A DNA stretch of 64,000 nucleotides from Melastoma dodecandrum (Eukaryota; Streptophyta; Magnoliopsida; Myrtales; Melastomataceae): NCBI GenBank assembly GCA_029817715.1, contig JARUPY010000397.1:7812001-7876000 (forward strand), written 5' to 3'. This document shows, in pieces, positions 23,440 through 36,013 of the stretch. How positions within the stretch are numbered: position 1 is the stretch's first letter; the number at the start of each line of letters is the position of its first letter. Made by a program: the position numbers and the translations under genes. Under the pieces are notes generated by a model. It did not search any database. It was given only the letters and a program-made list of their open reading frames with translations, and had not been told where the DNA came from.

Positions 23440-24484
23440 TTAAATAACATTATTATTATTTTTATGCTCGACAAGAAAGTCAGCTACATCAAATTGAGAG
23501 AAATCATCAAAGCCAAAATCTATTTTATTACCACCGGAAGCCACTTTTACTTCATCGGAAACGAAATTCGTTTCGATCGCTCTTTTTCTTTTAGTGACTC
23601 TTGATAGAGATCGGTCAAATGTTTTGGTGTACGACAAGTACGTGACCAGTGACCCTTCATGCCGTGACGATAACATTTATTCTCCACAGTCTTGTTGAAT
23701 TGACCATTATTGTCATCATGCATCTCTTTGTCGCTCTTCTACTTTTCCACATATTAGGGACGATTGTTACGAAAATAATGCCAACCACCACCATGCCCCC
23801 GACCATAGCCACGTCCACGTCCATTTCCATGGCCACGACTGGGACCACGGCCACGACCATGTTGTTGTCCTCCATATGATGTCGCATTCACTTCGGGGAA
23901 TATAGCAGATCCGGTCGAACGGGCCTCATGATTCTTCATCAAAAGCTCATTATTTTGTCCACTCAAAAGGAGACATGAAATCAATTCAGAATATTTCTCA
24001 AAACCTTTTGCATGATATTGCTGCTGCAGGAGCACATTCGATGCATGAAAAGTGGAGAATGTTTTCTCCAACATGTCTCCATCGGTAATAGTTTCTCCAC
24101 ATAATTTCAATTGAGAAGTAATTCGAAATAATGTCGAATTGTATTCGTTCTCCGATTTAAATTCTTGAAGGCGCAAATGCAGCCAATCAAATAAGCCCTT
24201 GGAAGAATGATTGCTTTCAAATGATCATACCTTTCTTTCAAATTATTCCACTGTACCAAGGGATCTTTTATGGTGAGATACTCAATTTTAAAACCTTCGT
24301 GAAGATGGCAGCGAAGAAAGATCATTGCTTTGGCCTTATCTTTGTCGGACGTCGTGTTTTGATCATTGATGGTATTTCCAAGACCGTTGGCCGCAAGATG
24401 AATTTCAGCATCTAAAATCCATGAAAGGTAATTTCTTCCGATGATGTCAAGGGCTATGAACTCCACTTTTGTGAGGTTCGACAT
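23440..24484 (-). pseudogene. Copia 2 gag, broken
   Basis: The likely start is the ATG at 24484 (MSNLTKVEFIALDIIGRNYL). The frame shows SWILDAEIHL, KAKAMIFLRCHLHEGFKIEY and DPLVQWNNLKERYDHLK, then shifts near 24170 and continues with FRITSQLKLCGETITD and LLLSGQNNELLMKNHEARS. A Gly/Arg-rich tail (HGRGRGPSRGHGNGRGRG) follows. A CCHC knuckle read in another frame (CYRHGMKGHWSRTC, about 23680-23640) completes the protein. Confidence 0.82.
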
Positions 24485-24599
24485 GATGACTATAAAAAAA
24501 ATAAAGATGAGATTAAAAATAAAACTGAAATTTTTCGTGGTTATCATCGTCTACCTCAATCGACTTAGCTTCCACGGACGAGGAGGGAGATTTGGCTTT

Positions 24600-24611
24600 G
24601 TTCTGATAACA
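24600..24611 (-). other. Primer-binding site, copia 2
   Basis: On the minus strand it reads TGTTATCAGAAC, two changes from the usual TGGTATCAGAGC complementary to initiator Met-tRNA. It lies three bases from the 5' LTR. Confidence 0.7.
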
Positions 24612-24614
24612 TAT

Positions 24615-24828
24615 TGTAAAACAAAGGGAAGAAGGAAGAAGAAAATAGAAGATTACAATAAAGAGAGAAAGGGAAGAATATCTTATTTATTTCCAAATCG
24701 TACATATATACACTGGGATCTTACAACGGAAAAAATTTTACAATTGTAACGGAAGGAATAGTAAAGGATTGTACACTAATGTAGTATAAATGGGAATCAT
24801 AATGACATTCACAATAAATATGTTTACA
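24615..24828 (-). repeat. 5' LTR of copia 2 (214 bp)
   Basis: Matches 19534-19768 in the same orientation. On the minus strand it begins TGTAAACATATTTATTGTGA and ends TTTGTTTTACA. Confidence 0.9.
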
Positions 24829-27780
24829 TGTCGTATTTTGAAAAGAAAATTGTCACTGGGTATTGATTTTGTCGCTGGTTGCCAACTAATGTGCGTCAAA
24901 TATTAAATGGTAAAAAAAAAGCGAGATAAAGGAATGACTCTTTGTATAGGTGAAGATGGTTTCCATTATCGAGTTCAATGTTGATCCATTTTTCTTCTAA
25001 TGATTTTCTAAGAGGTCGTGATGGGTACGGCTTTAATCTATTATTAACTTAGGGACGAAATCGTTGACAGTGGGGTTAGGTTGGTGGTGAATGTGCCAAA
25101 GCATTGGGTCAATTAAAAACGCGACACGCTAAGCAACACTTCATTACATGTAATAAAATTTACATTAGTTAAGTAATTAAATGTGAAGTATTTAATTTGT
25201 ACCTCTTCACAATTGTATTTGGAGAAAAAAGAATTCTCCTTTTCTCAAAATCATATCAGTATTGCCTAATTTTACATGTGAAAATTTTACGAGAAACGAA
25301 ATTAAATATGGGACACGAAAAGATGTCGAAAATAAAAAAGCGTACCAGACTTCAACATAATTTGATAAAGATCACGAAGATTAGGTTTATGCGCTCTCCT
25401 TTACGGCAGTTCCAATTATTGCAATGGCCGTTGAAATCTGTAAACGATGTTAGAAAACTAATAGTGATTTGGGTCATCCTATCTCTGACTTATCGACGGA
25501 CGATGAGCGCATCTGATAATGTCAAGACAAGTGGAAGACGAGACCAAACAACTGTTTGTGAAAGGTGTTGCATCTGTCACGAGCTTACATCAACACATGC
25601 GCCTACACCTTAAGTTGTTTAGACACATTATTAATAAAATATGAGATGCATAAGAAACCAACAAAAAATTATATAAATATTAATGGATTATCATACATTG
25701 TCTCGAATATCATAATATAGCTCATTTTATGAAAACATAAATTAATAATAAATTATAACTAATAATACAACTTTATAAACCAAAATAAAATAATAAAAGG
25801 GAAACTAAAATTCCATCCAACAAACTTTGTGAAGTACTCTTAGTGTATAATATTGTTATAACATAATTTATAATAGTATTATTGTTGTTAAAAACTACCG
25901 GTAGTTTTACTATATTGGCAAAATGAGTCGACTGACGTTTCATGATGTTCGGCACTTTTAACACCAGCAAGTGTTGTGTTCGTTTTTTTTTTCAAATAAG
26001 TTGCATGAACATAAGCAAGTAGAATTTACAACACTAATGATGTATTTAGTTTAAGGATTTGAGAAATCAATAGAATTGACTTATAATTCTATTTATTTTC
26101 ATTTCTTCGTCTCATTTTATTCTATTTCTTTTTCTTTTCATTCATTTTTATTTCCTTAATTTTGAAGAGAAACGAAAGGAACGAGCATTCCCTTACTCTT
26201 ATAGATGTTTCAAAAAGAACACCTTATGAAAGCTCTCACGAGAGTCTTTGCAATCCTCTAAAAGCGGATGATATACAGATAGTTAACCAAGAAACCAAAT
26301 CAATCTCCCACAAATATTAAAAGTTTATATTGAAATAATTTAATTCGGTGTAAAACCATAAAATGTTTTCCATTTGTATTTTACTGCAAGATTAATATAA
26401 TTAGGCCCTAAAATTATAAACATGATCGAAGTGATCGGCTAAAATATATATTAACCCAATCCAATTTATGGTCGTTCCTATATTCTGGCTTATGATGAAA
26501 ATTGTATATTAAAATATTGTCCCCTAAAGTGCATAAATAAAGGTCCCCTTCCCCTCGTTTAACACAAACTCAAAGTGAGTAACTCATTCGCTTAGTGAAG
26601 CCGTAAAGTATTATTACCGCGCGCCCCCCTCCCCCCCACACACACAACTAACGGTGAAGTTTTGTGCACACCCTAGTGTTCTTTGTCAAACTCCTAGGTC
26701 GAATCAAGATTCTACAACCTCGATGTTCTTTACCATTTTCCTAAAGACTCGTCGGATCATGCACCAAAAGCCATGACGTTTTCATCGGCATATTCATATA
26801 CCTAATGTTGTTTTAACAGATATCGTAATCTTGACAGATCATGTGAAGACCGGTACCAAGGATGCCATATCAAGTGCACAAACAATGATATTACAAGACA
26901 TAGAAAAAAAAAATCTCAACTCAAGAAATTTAAAGACAAAAGACACAAACAAGAAATTCATTTGAATAAATCCTTTAAAAAAACCTCAAAAAAATCAATT
27001 AGGTGCTTTATTTGTTATCAAATAACATTTCAAAAAACCAGTACTCAAGAAACCCGTTGAGGTTATTGTCACTAATTGAGGAGTTCAAAATGATGATCTC
27101 AAATCAATATTCCAATAAGATTAAAAAAAAAGGTGATTGAGAACACGGTTTTTTGCTTAGAAGGTTATTCAAGTTCAGATAATTTTCATAGTGCACAATA
27201 ATAGTATAGTGTCTAAAACTTCCCTTATATATAAGACCATCTCGTAGTATTATGAGATATTTCAATTCAAAGTATATCCCAATCAATGTCCAAATCTTTC
27301 CTCGGCAACTCTAGGGCAACAAGAATTCTTATAAGTGATGTTGTCTGAATGTGTCCTGAAAGTTTAACCTAATGTTATTGTAAACTTATTTTCTTCATTT
27401 TGTAGAAAAGAGTAAAGGAGGATATTGAGGTTTATCTTGCTCTCGCACACCCAGTGTAACTGGTAGTGGTTTAGCATATTTATCAAGATGAAGTATATTA
27501 CCTTTATGTTAAGAGATATTTTTACATTTATAATGATGGGGATCCTACTGTTCCTGTAAGTAGAACTATGTAGAGTTCATCAAATTGAGAACTATAACTA
27601 TCAGAACTCGGGTACCCTTCTAAGCAAAAAAACTGAGTCCTCAGTGGCATTTTTATCTTATAAAAATATTGATTCGAGATCATCATTTTTTAAAGAAGAA
27701 CTACTAGACTCAATTTGTGCCAATAAGGGATGTTGTTTTCTTGGGCACTACCTTACGAAATGTTTCGTTTTTATGACATT
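24829..27780. other. AT-rich intergenic region, no gene seen
   Basis: The longest frame (25197-25613, plus, 138 codons) has no recognisable motif and a skewed Lys/Arg/Ile composition typical of chance frames in AT-rich DNA. A C-rich/CA run occurs at about 26618-26646. I see no complete repeat or RNA gene. Confidence 0.5.
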
Positions 27781-29354
27781 TTCTTTTCTTCCATTGCTAC
27801 GCGCGCCTTTAGGCCTAAGCACACGCGTGGTGGTTTGAACGATACGAGGATCCAGACCCATTTCTCCAGGCCCATCTGGTCGGCGCCTCGACTTGAGCGT
27901 CGGGCGCTGCAGAGGAAACCAAGGTGGATCCTCCGTCGATTCCTAAACGGGCCTACCCGGGCTCTCGTCGATCGTCCCCATACTCGTTAAGAGGCGACAA
28001 GCGAAAAGCGGAGCATGATCCGTAAAGGAAGCTTCGGGAGGATCCGAAAAATCTCGTGTCCTTTTCCCCCATCCATGATGGCTCCGTTTAAAACAAGTTT
28101 GTTTAACCTAAAGAGGCTATTACGGAGTCGCCATCGACTTTGTTTATAAAATCTGTTTAAGTCGGAAAACGATCGGGGATCCCTGATTACTAACTCTCAT
28201 ACTAGACATGCAAAATGGTGGCGTTTACTGCAAAAAAATTTGTTTCAAAATAACGGGTGTTGGACCCGATCCAAGCATCACTCCGGACTCATGTCTCTGT
28301 TTTACGGGCATTGAAACCCGATTCGGGCTTTTAGGGCCGAACTCATGTTTATTTGTTTGCAAACAGCACGCAACAATAAACCTATGGGCCTAAGGTAAGC
28401 GGACAAACACAGACAATTATTGGGATCAAAGGAGGCGGGGAAGGATGATGACCATGGACCTATGCACCTGGGCTCACGACCCGTTAAGGTATAAATCAAG
28501 AAAATCGGGAGGCCTACACTTCCCTTTGTACCTGAGGCCCGGCTGGAGGGCTTTACATCGGCCAAGCTCATTAGTTGGGGCCGCTTTCGAGATGTGCTTC
28601 CACTGCGATTGATACCCTGTGAATCACCCATATCTGTCTTATCATATTCCTCGGATCCATTTGATTTGAGAACGATGATTCGCGTATTTTTCATCCAAAA
28701 TAAGGGAAGCGAACGTCAGTGACATGCATTGAGATAATGTGTTAAGTTATTCAACAAATTACTATATTTTTAGACAATATTAAATCGAGAATTCTTGAGT
28801 AAATTATATAATTTTAAAATTTCATACCCAATTAATGAACAAAGAAACCTATGTCGAATTAAACTCAATTAATGTTTCTTAAGAAAAATTACTAACAACT
28901 TATGATCGGTCAAGAATCAACATTTTTAATAATTGAAATTCTACGGCGGTTGACATGTAACAATTATTAATAATAATCAAAATGATAATAAACGTAATAA
29001 AATAATAATAAATGATAAAAAAATTCAATCACACGCACACAGACCCCAAAGAATTCATGGGAAAGGAGGTGCGTTACCAAATTTCTCCTAATTGGAGGAG
29101 ACCCTTCTTGTCGGGCATGACGACGAGGTGGATGACGATGTCCGCGAGAAGGAGGGCTGAGGAGGCGGGGCTGCTGGCGTCGGAAGAGGATGAGCCATCG
29201 ACGAGAGGCAGGTTGTCTGGGTTGGTCGGGAGGAACCTGGCTTGTGGCAACATGGTAGTGCCCCGGGAAGTGGGGCAAATCTGACTACCGGGGACTGAGG
29301 TCGAGGGCCCCTGATAAGCGGCTGTCGGGGAACCAGATCTGATTGCCGTAAGAT
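27781..29354. repeat. GC-richer unplaced repeat, probably Tat/Ogre-type remnant
   Basis: The base composition changes abruptly from the AT-rich flank. At 28115-28124 the plus strand has GGAGTCGCCA, the reverse complement of TGGCGACTCC, the PBS form known from Ogre/Tat elements. This suggests the 5' end of a minus-strand element with its LTR to the right. No coding domain was recognised, and the right side is cut by the insertion of gypsy copy 2. The short frames in this stretch look like chance. Confidence 0.35.
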
Positions 29355-30171
29355 TGTCGACACATGAATTTTAGGTTTCATCTTTAATAGGTCAAAGAGG
29401 TAAAACTCTGTGTGAGCACTACTCGATAAGTGTCTTCCGAGCATGGGCATAAGATTAATATTACTCGAGAAGTGTTTCTCGAAAAGGTTGCAGACAGCTT
29501 AACACAACTCGAGACCAGGATAGCTTGTCAGTGCTCGAGAATTCGTTGTCTCAAGCGGACTCACTTTAAACCACATCTGGCCACGATGATGGAACAGGAC
29601 ACGTGGTAAGTTTAGATGAGCCGTCTGAGATACGATGTGCATGGCTCCTACAAAATAGGGATCAGATCGTGCACGCGATCTAGGGGGATCACGTATCAGT
29701 TGAATAATCGCAACTGCAAGATCAAGGAACATAAAAGGCAGAAAGAGCGATGAGAATAACACGAGCAACTCAACACAAACTCAGATTTTGTCTAAGTTGG
29801 TCAACAGCCTTTGCTCCCCCACAACGTCCTAGAAGCGTCATGACCCCAGCATCCTGAAACCACCGTCACTTCACTACATCCGACCACCGATCTGCAAAGG
29901 TAAATTCCATTAAAGGAATTTGTCGTAGCCGTCGTTTGGCCGCCGTCGTTCGTTTGGAGCATCCCGTCGTCTTTTTCAAGTCCCTTTTGTTATATTTTCA
30001 TTCTCGTCATCTATGTAAGTGTTGTAGAATCTTGAACTTTGTACTTCAGTAATGTTTTATCAATTCAAGTATTCATTTTCCGTTCAGTTTACTTTCTTTT
30101 ACTTTATGGCGACCACAAATCACTGTAAAATTCGATACGTGTTTCGGGGAACGAAATTCCATGCAAACACA
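29355..30171 (+). repeat. 5' LTR of gypsy copy 2 (about 817 bp)
   Basis: Begins TGTCGACACATGAATTTTAG and ends GCAAACACA, three bases before the PBS. It shares sequence with the LTR of copy 1 at both ends and also carries repeated ctcgagaa-type motifs (29462-29540). Confidence 0.8.
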
Positions 30172-30174
30172 TTT

Positions 30175-30192
30175 TGGCGACTACAATGGGAG
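30175..30192 (+). other. Primer-binding site, gypsy copy 2
   Basis: Reads TGGCGACTACAATGGGAG. It is equivalent to the copy 1 site and fits the Arg-tRNA-type PBS of Tat/Ogre elements (inference). Confidence 0.72.
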
Positions 30193-30227
30193 TAAATTGT
30201 TAAGAATTCATAAAGCTTCTTGAAAAG

Positions 30228-32266
30228 ATGCCTCGTACTAAAAGTGGGAAAAATCCTACAGAGGTTGACCCTAATGTGATAGGGGAAATCAATGAAAACC
30301 AAATTGAGGGAAATCAAGATGTGCTCATAGGGCCTCCGAACAACCCTTGACTTGCTTATTACCCTACTGACTTCGTAACCAAACAAGAGTTTGGTAGTGC
30401 AATAACAGAATTAAAAATGGAGTTAGCAGAGTCATAGGGAACTAAAAATATAAATGGATGAAAAGGATCAGGAACTGATAGATATCATAAGTTTCCTTAA
30501 AGGTGATAGGTTTGAGAAAAAAAATGAATCCTTAGGAGAAAATTCATTCATGGGAGATGCAAGAGTTACTTGAAAGCAGAAGGTTAATGGGATTCCTTGC
30601 AACGATCGTACTGAACCGCATCCTGGGAATTCTAATGGAGTGTTCGGAGTTGGTGTGGGTAGTTCAAAAAGCTCAATGCTTGAGTCTAATAAGAATGTAA
30701 ATCCTACGTTCGTAGATCTCGACCATAATGTATAGTCAGCTTATTCGCCACTAGGGCGATGAAAGGAAACTGAGAGTTTTTATTATAAACCTAAGGAAAG
30801 TGAGGTTAACCCAAAAGTAGGTACTAACCCTGTTCCAGACTTAAGCGGCAAATTGCTCGATTTATAGCTCAGATGGTCCCAGGTTCTATGACTGAAGAAG
30901 TGTGCCTGTATAGGAGTCCAATTCCTGACTATATAAAACGAGGACTAGAGATACCTCGAGGATATAGTATTTCCAGCTTTACCTTGTTCTCGGGAGAAGA
31001 TGAAATGACTCTTGTAGATTATATAGCTAGATTTACTCATTAGATGGGGCAAATGTCAAACAACGACATGTTAAAGCTCAAATTATTCCTAAATTCCCTA
31101 ACTGGAGATGCGTTTGGCTGGTATTCGAGACTTCCCACTAATTCCATTCTAAATTGGGTCGAGAAGCATACCGAGTTTCTCAAGGCATTTGATAAACTAG
31201 ATTTAGTGACTTCTCTAGCGAAGATCATGAGAATGAAACAGCTACCTGAGAAAGTCTTGCATTATTTCCAGTAAAATTTAGGAGAAATCTACTGAAATGT
31301 ACAACAGCCTTATCTGAACAAGATCAACTCGAGATAGCACAGAACGGTTTGTCAATAGAGATAAGGAAGAAACTTCAGGAAGAGGGTTTTCGAGATTTCC
31401 ATGATCTCTCGAGGCGAGCAACTTAGTATCATAATCTCTTGTTAGAAGAGTTTCATTCAGTTAGAAATTGTTAAGTAAAAACTTGGGCGGAGATTGATGT
31501 AGTTGAATTCATAAAAGGGAAACTAACTATATGTGAACCCTTAGCAAGGAAAAATTCTAAAGCTCGAGTTTCTCAAAAATCTGATGAGGAAAGAAAATTC
31601 TCCTTTGATATAGATCAGATGGATAAAATATTTGATTGGTTGCACCTTAGGCCTGGGCATAAATTACCGCAAAATGATCGAGAAAAACGTAGGAAGTATT
31701 GTAAATGGCATGGAACGTTTACTCATCCAACTCAAGAGTGTATACATTTTAAAAATCTGATTCAAGACTTAATTGAGTCAAAGGAGTTGCGTTTCGCCGA
31801 AGTAAATGAGTCGAGTGTTGTAGATGATAATCCCTTTGGTGAAGAGCTTATAATTCATATGCATTCGCTTGAATTTGAAAATAAGTGCGTTAAATGTAGT
31901 GTCAATGAAGATACCTCTGCATTTTATCTCGAGACTGATGTTCGTAATGTGTCTCAGGGAATCAAGGTGTCAGGAGAGACTACTATTGCCAATGGGCTTT
32001 TTAAACGCCTAGTCGAGAAGAAAGTGGTGAATTGTCCAGTTCAAGAAATCCTTGAGGGACATTGTCATTGGCATTTGAATTCTACCCACACTACGGACAA
32101 GTGCCGCAACTTTCGCAGGTATTTGCAGATGAACAAACACAGCCTATGGTATGATTTAACTCAGCTCGAAGAGATGGCAATGGGAATGGTGTCGTCGTAC
32201 TCTTGCTTTGCCCCTAAATATACTTCGAGGAGCTCTTCGTCTGGGTCTGTCAGACGTGAATACTGA
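30228..32266 (+). pseudogene. Gypsy copy 2 gag, broken
   Basis: The frame starts at the ATG at 30228 (MPRTKSGKNPTEVDPN) and is interrupted by stops to about 31040. It then opens at 31044-31274 (SNNDMLKLKLFLNSLTGDAF, WYSRLP), the gag core. After a frameshift, 31619-32266 encodes 215 residues with two C/H-rich segments: YCKWHGTFTHPTQECIH, and HWHLNSTHTTDKCRNF. The second piece is roughly 75% identical by eye to copy 1. The protein would form element particles. Confidence 0.78.
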
Positions 32267-33281
32267 CAAAGGCATTAATGAAGGTGATCAGGTCAACAAG
32301 TCCCGTGCGCGCGAACGCATGGATGATTATGAGAAGACTAGGCGTGCCGTTCGAGAATAAGCACCAGACAAGCATCCAAGGAAGGATGTCCCAGCTCCCG
32401 AATTCGCTAAAGTTGGGAAGACATCTGTTGAAACAAACGAAAAAGAAGTGATCCAAGTCAATCCAAAGTTGATTCAAGAAGGTCCACGGATTGCTCGTTT
32501 TCTCGAGGAAGGGAAGCTCTGTGAGATGTGCAGTTGATTGCCTCAAACTAGTTTCTGATCCCACAGATGTGTACAAAGAGTTGTTTGGTGTACTTCTTAA
32601 AGTTGGTTCAAATGTCAACCAATGAGGAGATTGTGATCAAGCTTAAAAGCGAGATCACGGGTAATCTTACTACAAACTTTATTGATGTTGTGGTGATTGA
32701 GCCTAACATGCAGGAAATTCGGGGCTATGACAGTAATATGGAGAAGACAAAATTGTTTCAAACACCGACAAAACCAGAAGACCCCAAAGAGAGACTTTGT
32801 TTATGTAAAACGCCCTCTTAAAAATCTTGGGAAAATTATAGGAAAGCCTGTGAAGGATCCGCAATCAGAATGGCAACAAGTCTATGAAAAAACAGTGATC
32901 TCAAAGTCAGTACACAAAAGAACTCTGAGATGTACTCAAAGGGAAATCAAAAGGAGCAAGAGTGTTTCGCCAGGAGAGGCGAGTGACCCTCAAGATGGGG
33001 TACAACAAGCAGAAGGCGAGGAAGAGGAAGACTATGATGAGTATGTGGATTGCACACCAATACAAGAGGAATCCCCTTGTGAACACCAAGAAAGTGAAGA
33101 TAACATGGTGGTTTGAAACGTGGTCGAGTTACCTGCCTACTTCTCGAGAGAAGGTAAAAGAGTCATGCTCGCTAATGACACAATGTGTAAGGTTCCTAGG
33201 TCAAACCCTAAGTGCCCAAGGGGATCTCCACTTCACTAGTTTGAGAAGCCTTCTCTCGGGACGAGGCAACATTTTCATTCC

Positions 33282-33563
33282 ATGTACATCACAACGGATT
33301 ACGATAGAGCAAGGATGAATAAGGTGTTAGTCGATAATGGAGCTATGGTCAACATCCTTCCCTTTGTAATTCTTCTTGTAGTGAGTAAAGAAAGGTGGCA
33401 ACTGACATATACAAGGATGTCAATCACTGCCTTTAATGTGAAGATGTCAGAATACATGGGAGTGTTCTCAGTAAACCTCCGAGTCAGGAGACTCGGGATG
33501 GAGATCGCCTTTTTTGTGTTGGACATTGCGTCAGCTTTCAATGTTCTCTTGGGTGGAGATTAG
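33282..33563 (+). pseudogene. Gypsy copy 2 aspartic protease
   Basis: The open piece reads RARMNKVLVDNGAMVNILP, the pepsin-like active-site segment (VDNG) of Tat-type proteases, and ends in FFVLDIASAFNVLLGGD. This matches the retropepsin pattern of active-site loop, flap and terminal LLG. It cleaves the element polyprotein. The corresponding region is absent from copy 1. Confidence 0.72.
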
Positions 33564-34392
33564 CTCCATAAAGCAGTTGCGATACCTTCGACTCTGTATA
33601 GAGAGTTGATAATGTGGCTTGATGATGAAATAGAACTTGTGCGGGCTAATAAGAACCATTGTTCTTGTGAAACTAAGTCTCTATATTTCATTGCAGAACT
33701 CAAGAGGGAGAAGTAAAAGAAGGATGATCACGAGAACCGGTCGTTGAACCCTGAAGTCGAGAAGGTCATAGTCGCTCAACCTCCCATAATCCCAACTGCA
33801 TGGGGAAATGAAGAAGATGACTTTCCTCGAGCTAGAGGTTTCACTCCACTGTTCAGTTTTACTGTAGAAGCTCCAGGGGATGAAGAGCTCGAGGACAACC
33901 CAGGGATGTTCGTGCCGAAGAGGGAATCATTACTTGGATGGGCGAGAGGCCTCGAAGAATACCGAAAGGAGACATCGTCTTGACCCAAGCTGGGATCCAG
34001 ATTGGAGATTTGGAAGTCGATATCGAGAATTGCCCGAGACAGAATGAGGAAAGAAATCAAGATCAAGCTGGTGACGCGGAGTTGGTGTCCGATAAACTTC
34101 TGCGGAGGGCACTAATGAAAATTGAAGAAGAATAAGATCTGGTCGATGTGCACCAAGAAGCGCATCCCTTAGGGTGAAGTTGTGATGAAAAAGTGAGTTG
34201 CATCACACCGTTGTCATTTTCTCTCAGTTCTAGGCCATTTCAAGGTGTTTTTTCTTTGTAAAATCATAGTCAAGAAACTTTTTTTTTCAGTATCAAAGCC
34301 TTTGATTAGTATTAATCTTGGTTCAGAAGAGAATTTCAGACTCACGTATATGAGTGTTATTCTAGATAATAAACTGTTCTGCCTTAAGAGAG

Positions 34393-35366
34393 TTGTTGTG
34401 TGAATTTCGAGACTGTTTCGCTTGGGATTACACGGAAATACCAGGACTAGATAGAAGAAGCCTGGTGGAACATAAACCCCAGATTCAAGAAACCTTTAAA
34501 TATGTACAACAAGCTCCACGGAGAATGGTGAGCGAAGTAAGTAAACTCGTGTATGAAGAAGTAATAAAGCTTTTTCAAGCCGGATACATTAGGACATCCA
34601 GATATACAGAATGGATCTCGAGCATTGTTCCTGTAATGAAGAAAAATGGAAAGATTCGAGTGTGCATAGATTTTCGAGATCTAAACAAAGCAACTCCAAA
34701 ATATGAATATCACATGCCAATAGTTAATGAACTAATTGACAAGACAATAGGAAATGTCATTATGTCATTCATGAATGGCTACTTGGGATATAATCACATC
34801 TTCATCGCTAAGGAGGATGTTTACAAAACAGCTTTTCGATGTCCAATTGGTAACTTTGAGTGGATAGTAATGCCATTTGGATTAAAAAAATGTCGGAGCC
34901 ACATATCAGGGGGCCATGAATGCCATTTTTTACTTTTTAATTAGAAAGACGGTAGAAGGTTATATTGACAACATAGTTATAAAGTCGAGAATGAATGATT
35001 CACATGTTGAGGATGTTTGAGCTGCATTTCTCCAAATGAGAAAACATCATTTGAGATTAAATCCATTGAAGTGCATGTTTGGAGTCCAAGCTGGACAATT
35101 TCTTGGATTTCTAGTATATCAAAAAGGGGATTCAAATTGATCCAGATAAAATCGAAGCAATACAAGAATTGCAACGCCCGACGAATGAGAAAGAGTTACA
35201 AGCTTTTCTCGAGTTAATTATTTGAGGAGATTTATTGGAAAACTGGCAGGAAAAGTAGATGCTTTCACGATATTAGTGAAAGGAAAGAATAAATATATTT
35301 AGACAAATAAGCATGAACAAGCGTATGAGAAGATCAAAGAATATATGACAAAGAACAAGCCGGGAC
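34393..35366 (+). pseudogene. Gypsy copy 2 reverse transcriptase, partial
   Basis: The frame has LCEFRDCFAWDYTEIPGLDR, YIRTSRYTEWISSIVPVMKK, RVCIDFRDLNKATP, FMNGYLGYNHIFIA and WIVMPFGLKK. A one-base shift then separates it from the active-site box, which reads GYIDNIVIKS, so the second catalytic Asp is Asn (34970-34972). Thumb sequence follows in broken frames (QAGQFLGF, then PTNEKELQAF). The element ends shortly after, with no RNase H. Confidence 0.78.
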
Positions 35367-36013
35367 ATTGGGCAATGGGAGGTCAGGTTCTCGTCAGGTA
35401 GGCCTTGAAAAGGGTGATGAGAGGGTGGTTGTCTTGCTAGGAGGAGCGTCGATTTGTCGACGAATGTCGGTTTGTCGTTGCTTTGGCAATTTGTTCCACC
35501 CCTATTCATCTTGGGCATCCTGGTTGAGGAGAGTCGAGGAGGCGTCGCTTGTGGCTGCCGGCGCGGAGGATTGAGGCTCGAGGAAGCCTCTGGTAGACTT
35601 CGTCTGTCTGTGGGTGTTCTGAAGGTCTCCAAATAAGATTTTTTTAGGTTTATTTAAATAAATTCCTCGTTTTGTCGTAAACTTCTTGAAATGAGATTTT
35701 CTGAATCTTATAATCACATAATTTGTACGTACGCTTAATATGGTATCCCCTTTATCATCGATTCGTTTCAAAAAATAAGAGGAATCGCCATTCCATTTCA
35801 TTATCAAGTTCTTAAACAAAAGACAACTATAAGTTTATATTATTTATCATAATTAAATGGAAATAAGAATTATTAATATTTTTATTATTTAAATTATATG
35901 GTTGTGCATGCTTCTTTTCCTTACAAAAATTGAAATATCCTTAAAAAGGAGAGCATTATGCCAAGTTCGTTACATGGGTACGTGCAATAATGATGAATAT
36001 ATATATCATATTA
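35367..36013. other. Intergenic sequence between the truncated gypsy element and the GH5 gene
   Basis: A GC-rich part (35374-35600) holds only unrecognised frames on both strands. An AT-rich part follows. At 35780-35791 the plus strand reads gaggaatcgcca, the complement of a PBS-like TGGCGATTCC, hinting at another element remnant; support is weak. Confidence 0.4.

Larger units (their letters stand above)
19534..24828 (-). mobile_element. Ty1/copia LTR retrotransposon (copia 2), decayed
   Basis: Short LTRs of about 235 bp (19534-19768) and 214 bp (24615-24828) flank the element. On the minus strand both begin TGTAAACATATTTATTGTGA. The 5' LTR is at the right, followed by a PBS-like TGTTATCAGAAC; a polypurine tract AAGGGGGAGTAT precedes the left LTR. 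Between them, on the minus strand, are gag with CCHC knuckle, PR, integrase, RT and RNase H. Stops and frameshifts affect every domain. The flanking 5-mers (actat left, tgtcg right) do not match, so no target duplication is claimed. Confidence 0.92.
29355..35366 (+). mobile_element. Ty3/gypsy Tat-lineage element (copy 2), 3'-truncated
   Basis: The 5' LTR (29355-30171), PBS, gag, protease and RT lie in order on the plus strand. The last recognisable element sequence is just after RT (about 35285-35366, reading KGKNKYI, then HEQAYEKIKEYMTKNKPG). RNase H, integrase and the 3' LTR are absent, so the element was truncated or recombined at about 35.37 kb. Gag and RT are clearly the same family as copy 1 at 0.9-8.3 kb. 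Numerous stops and small indels are present. Confidence 0.87.

Noticed and set aside
25197..25613. 138-codon plus-strand frame
   Set aside because: Composition typical of AT-rich chance frames, with no recognised domain, splice context or repeats.
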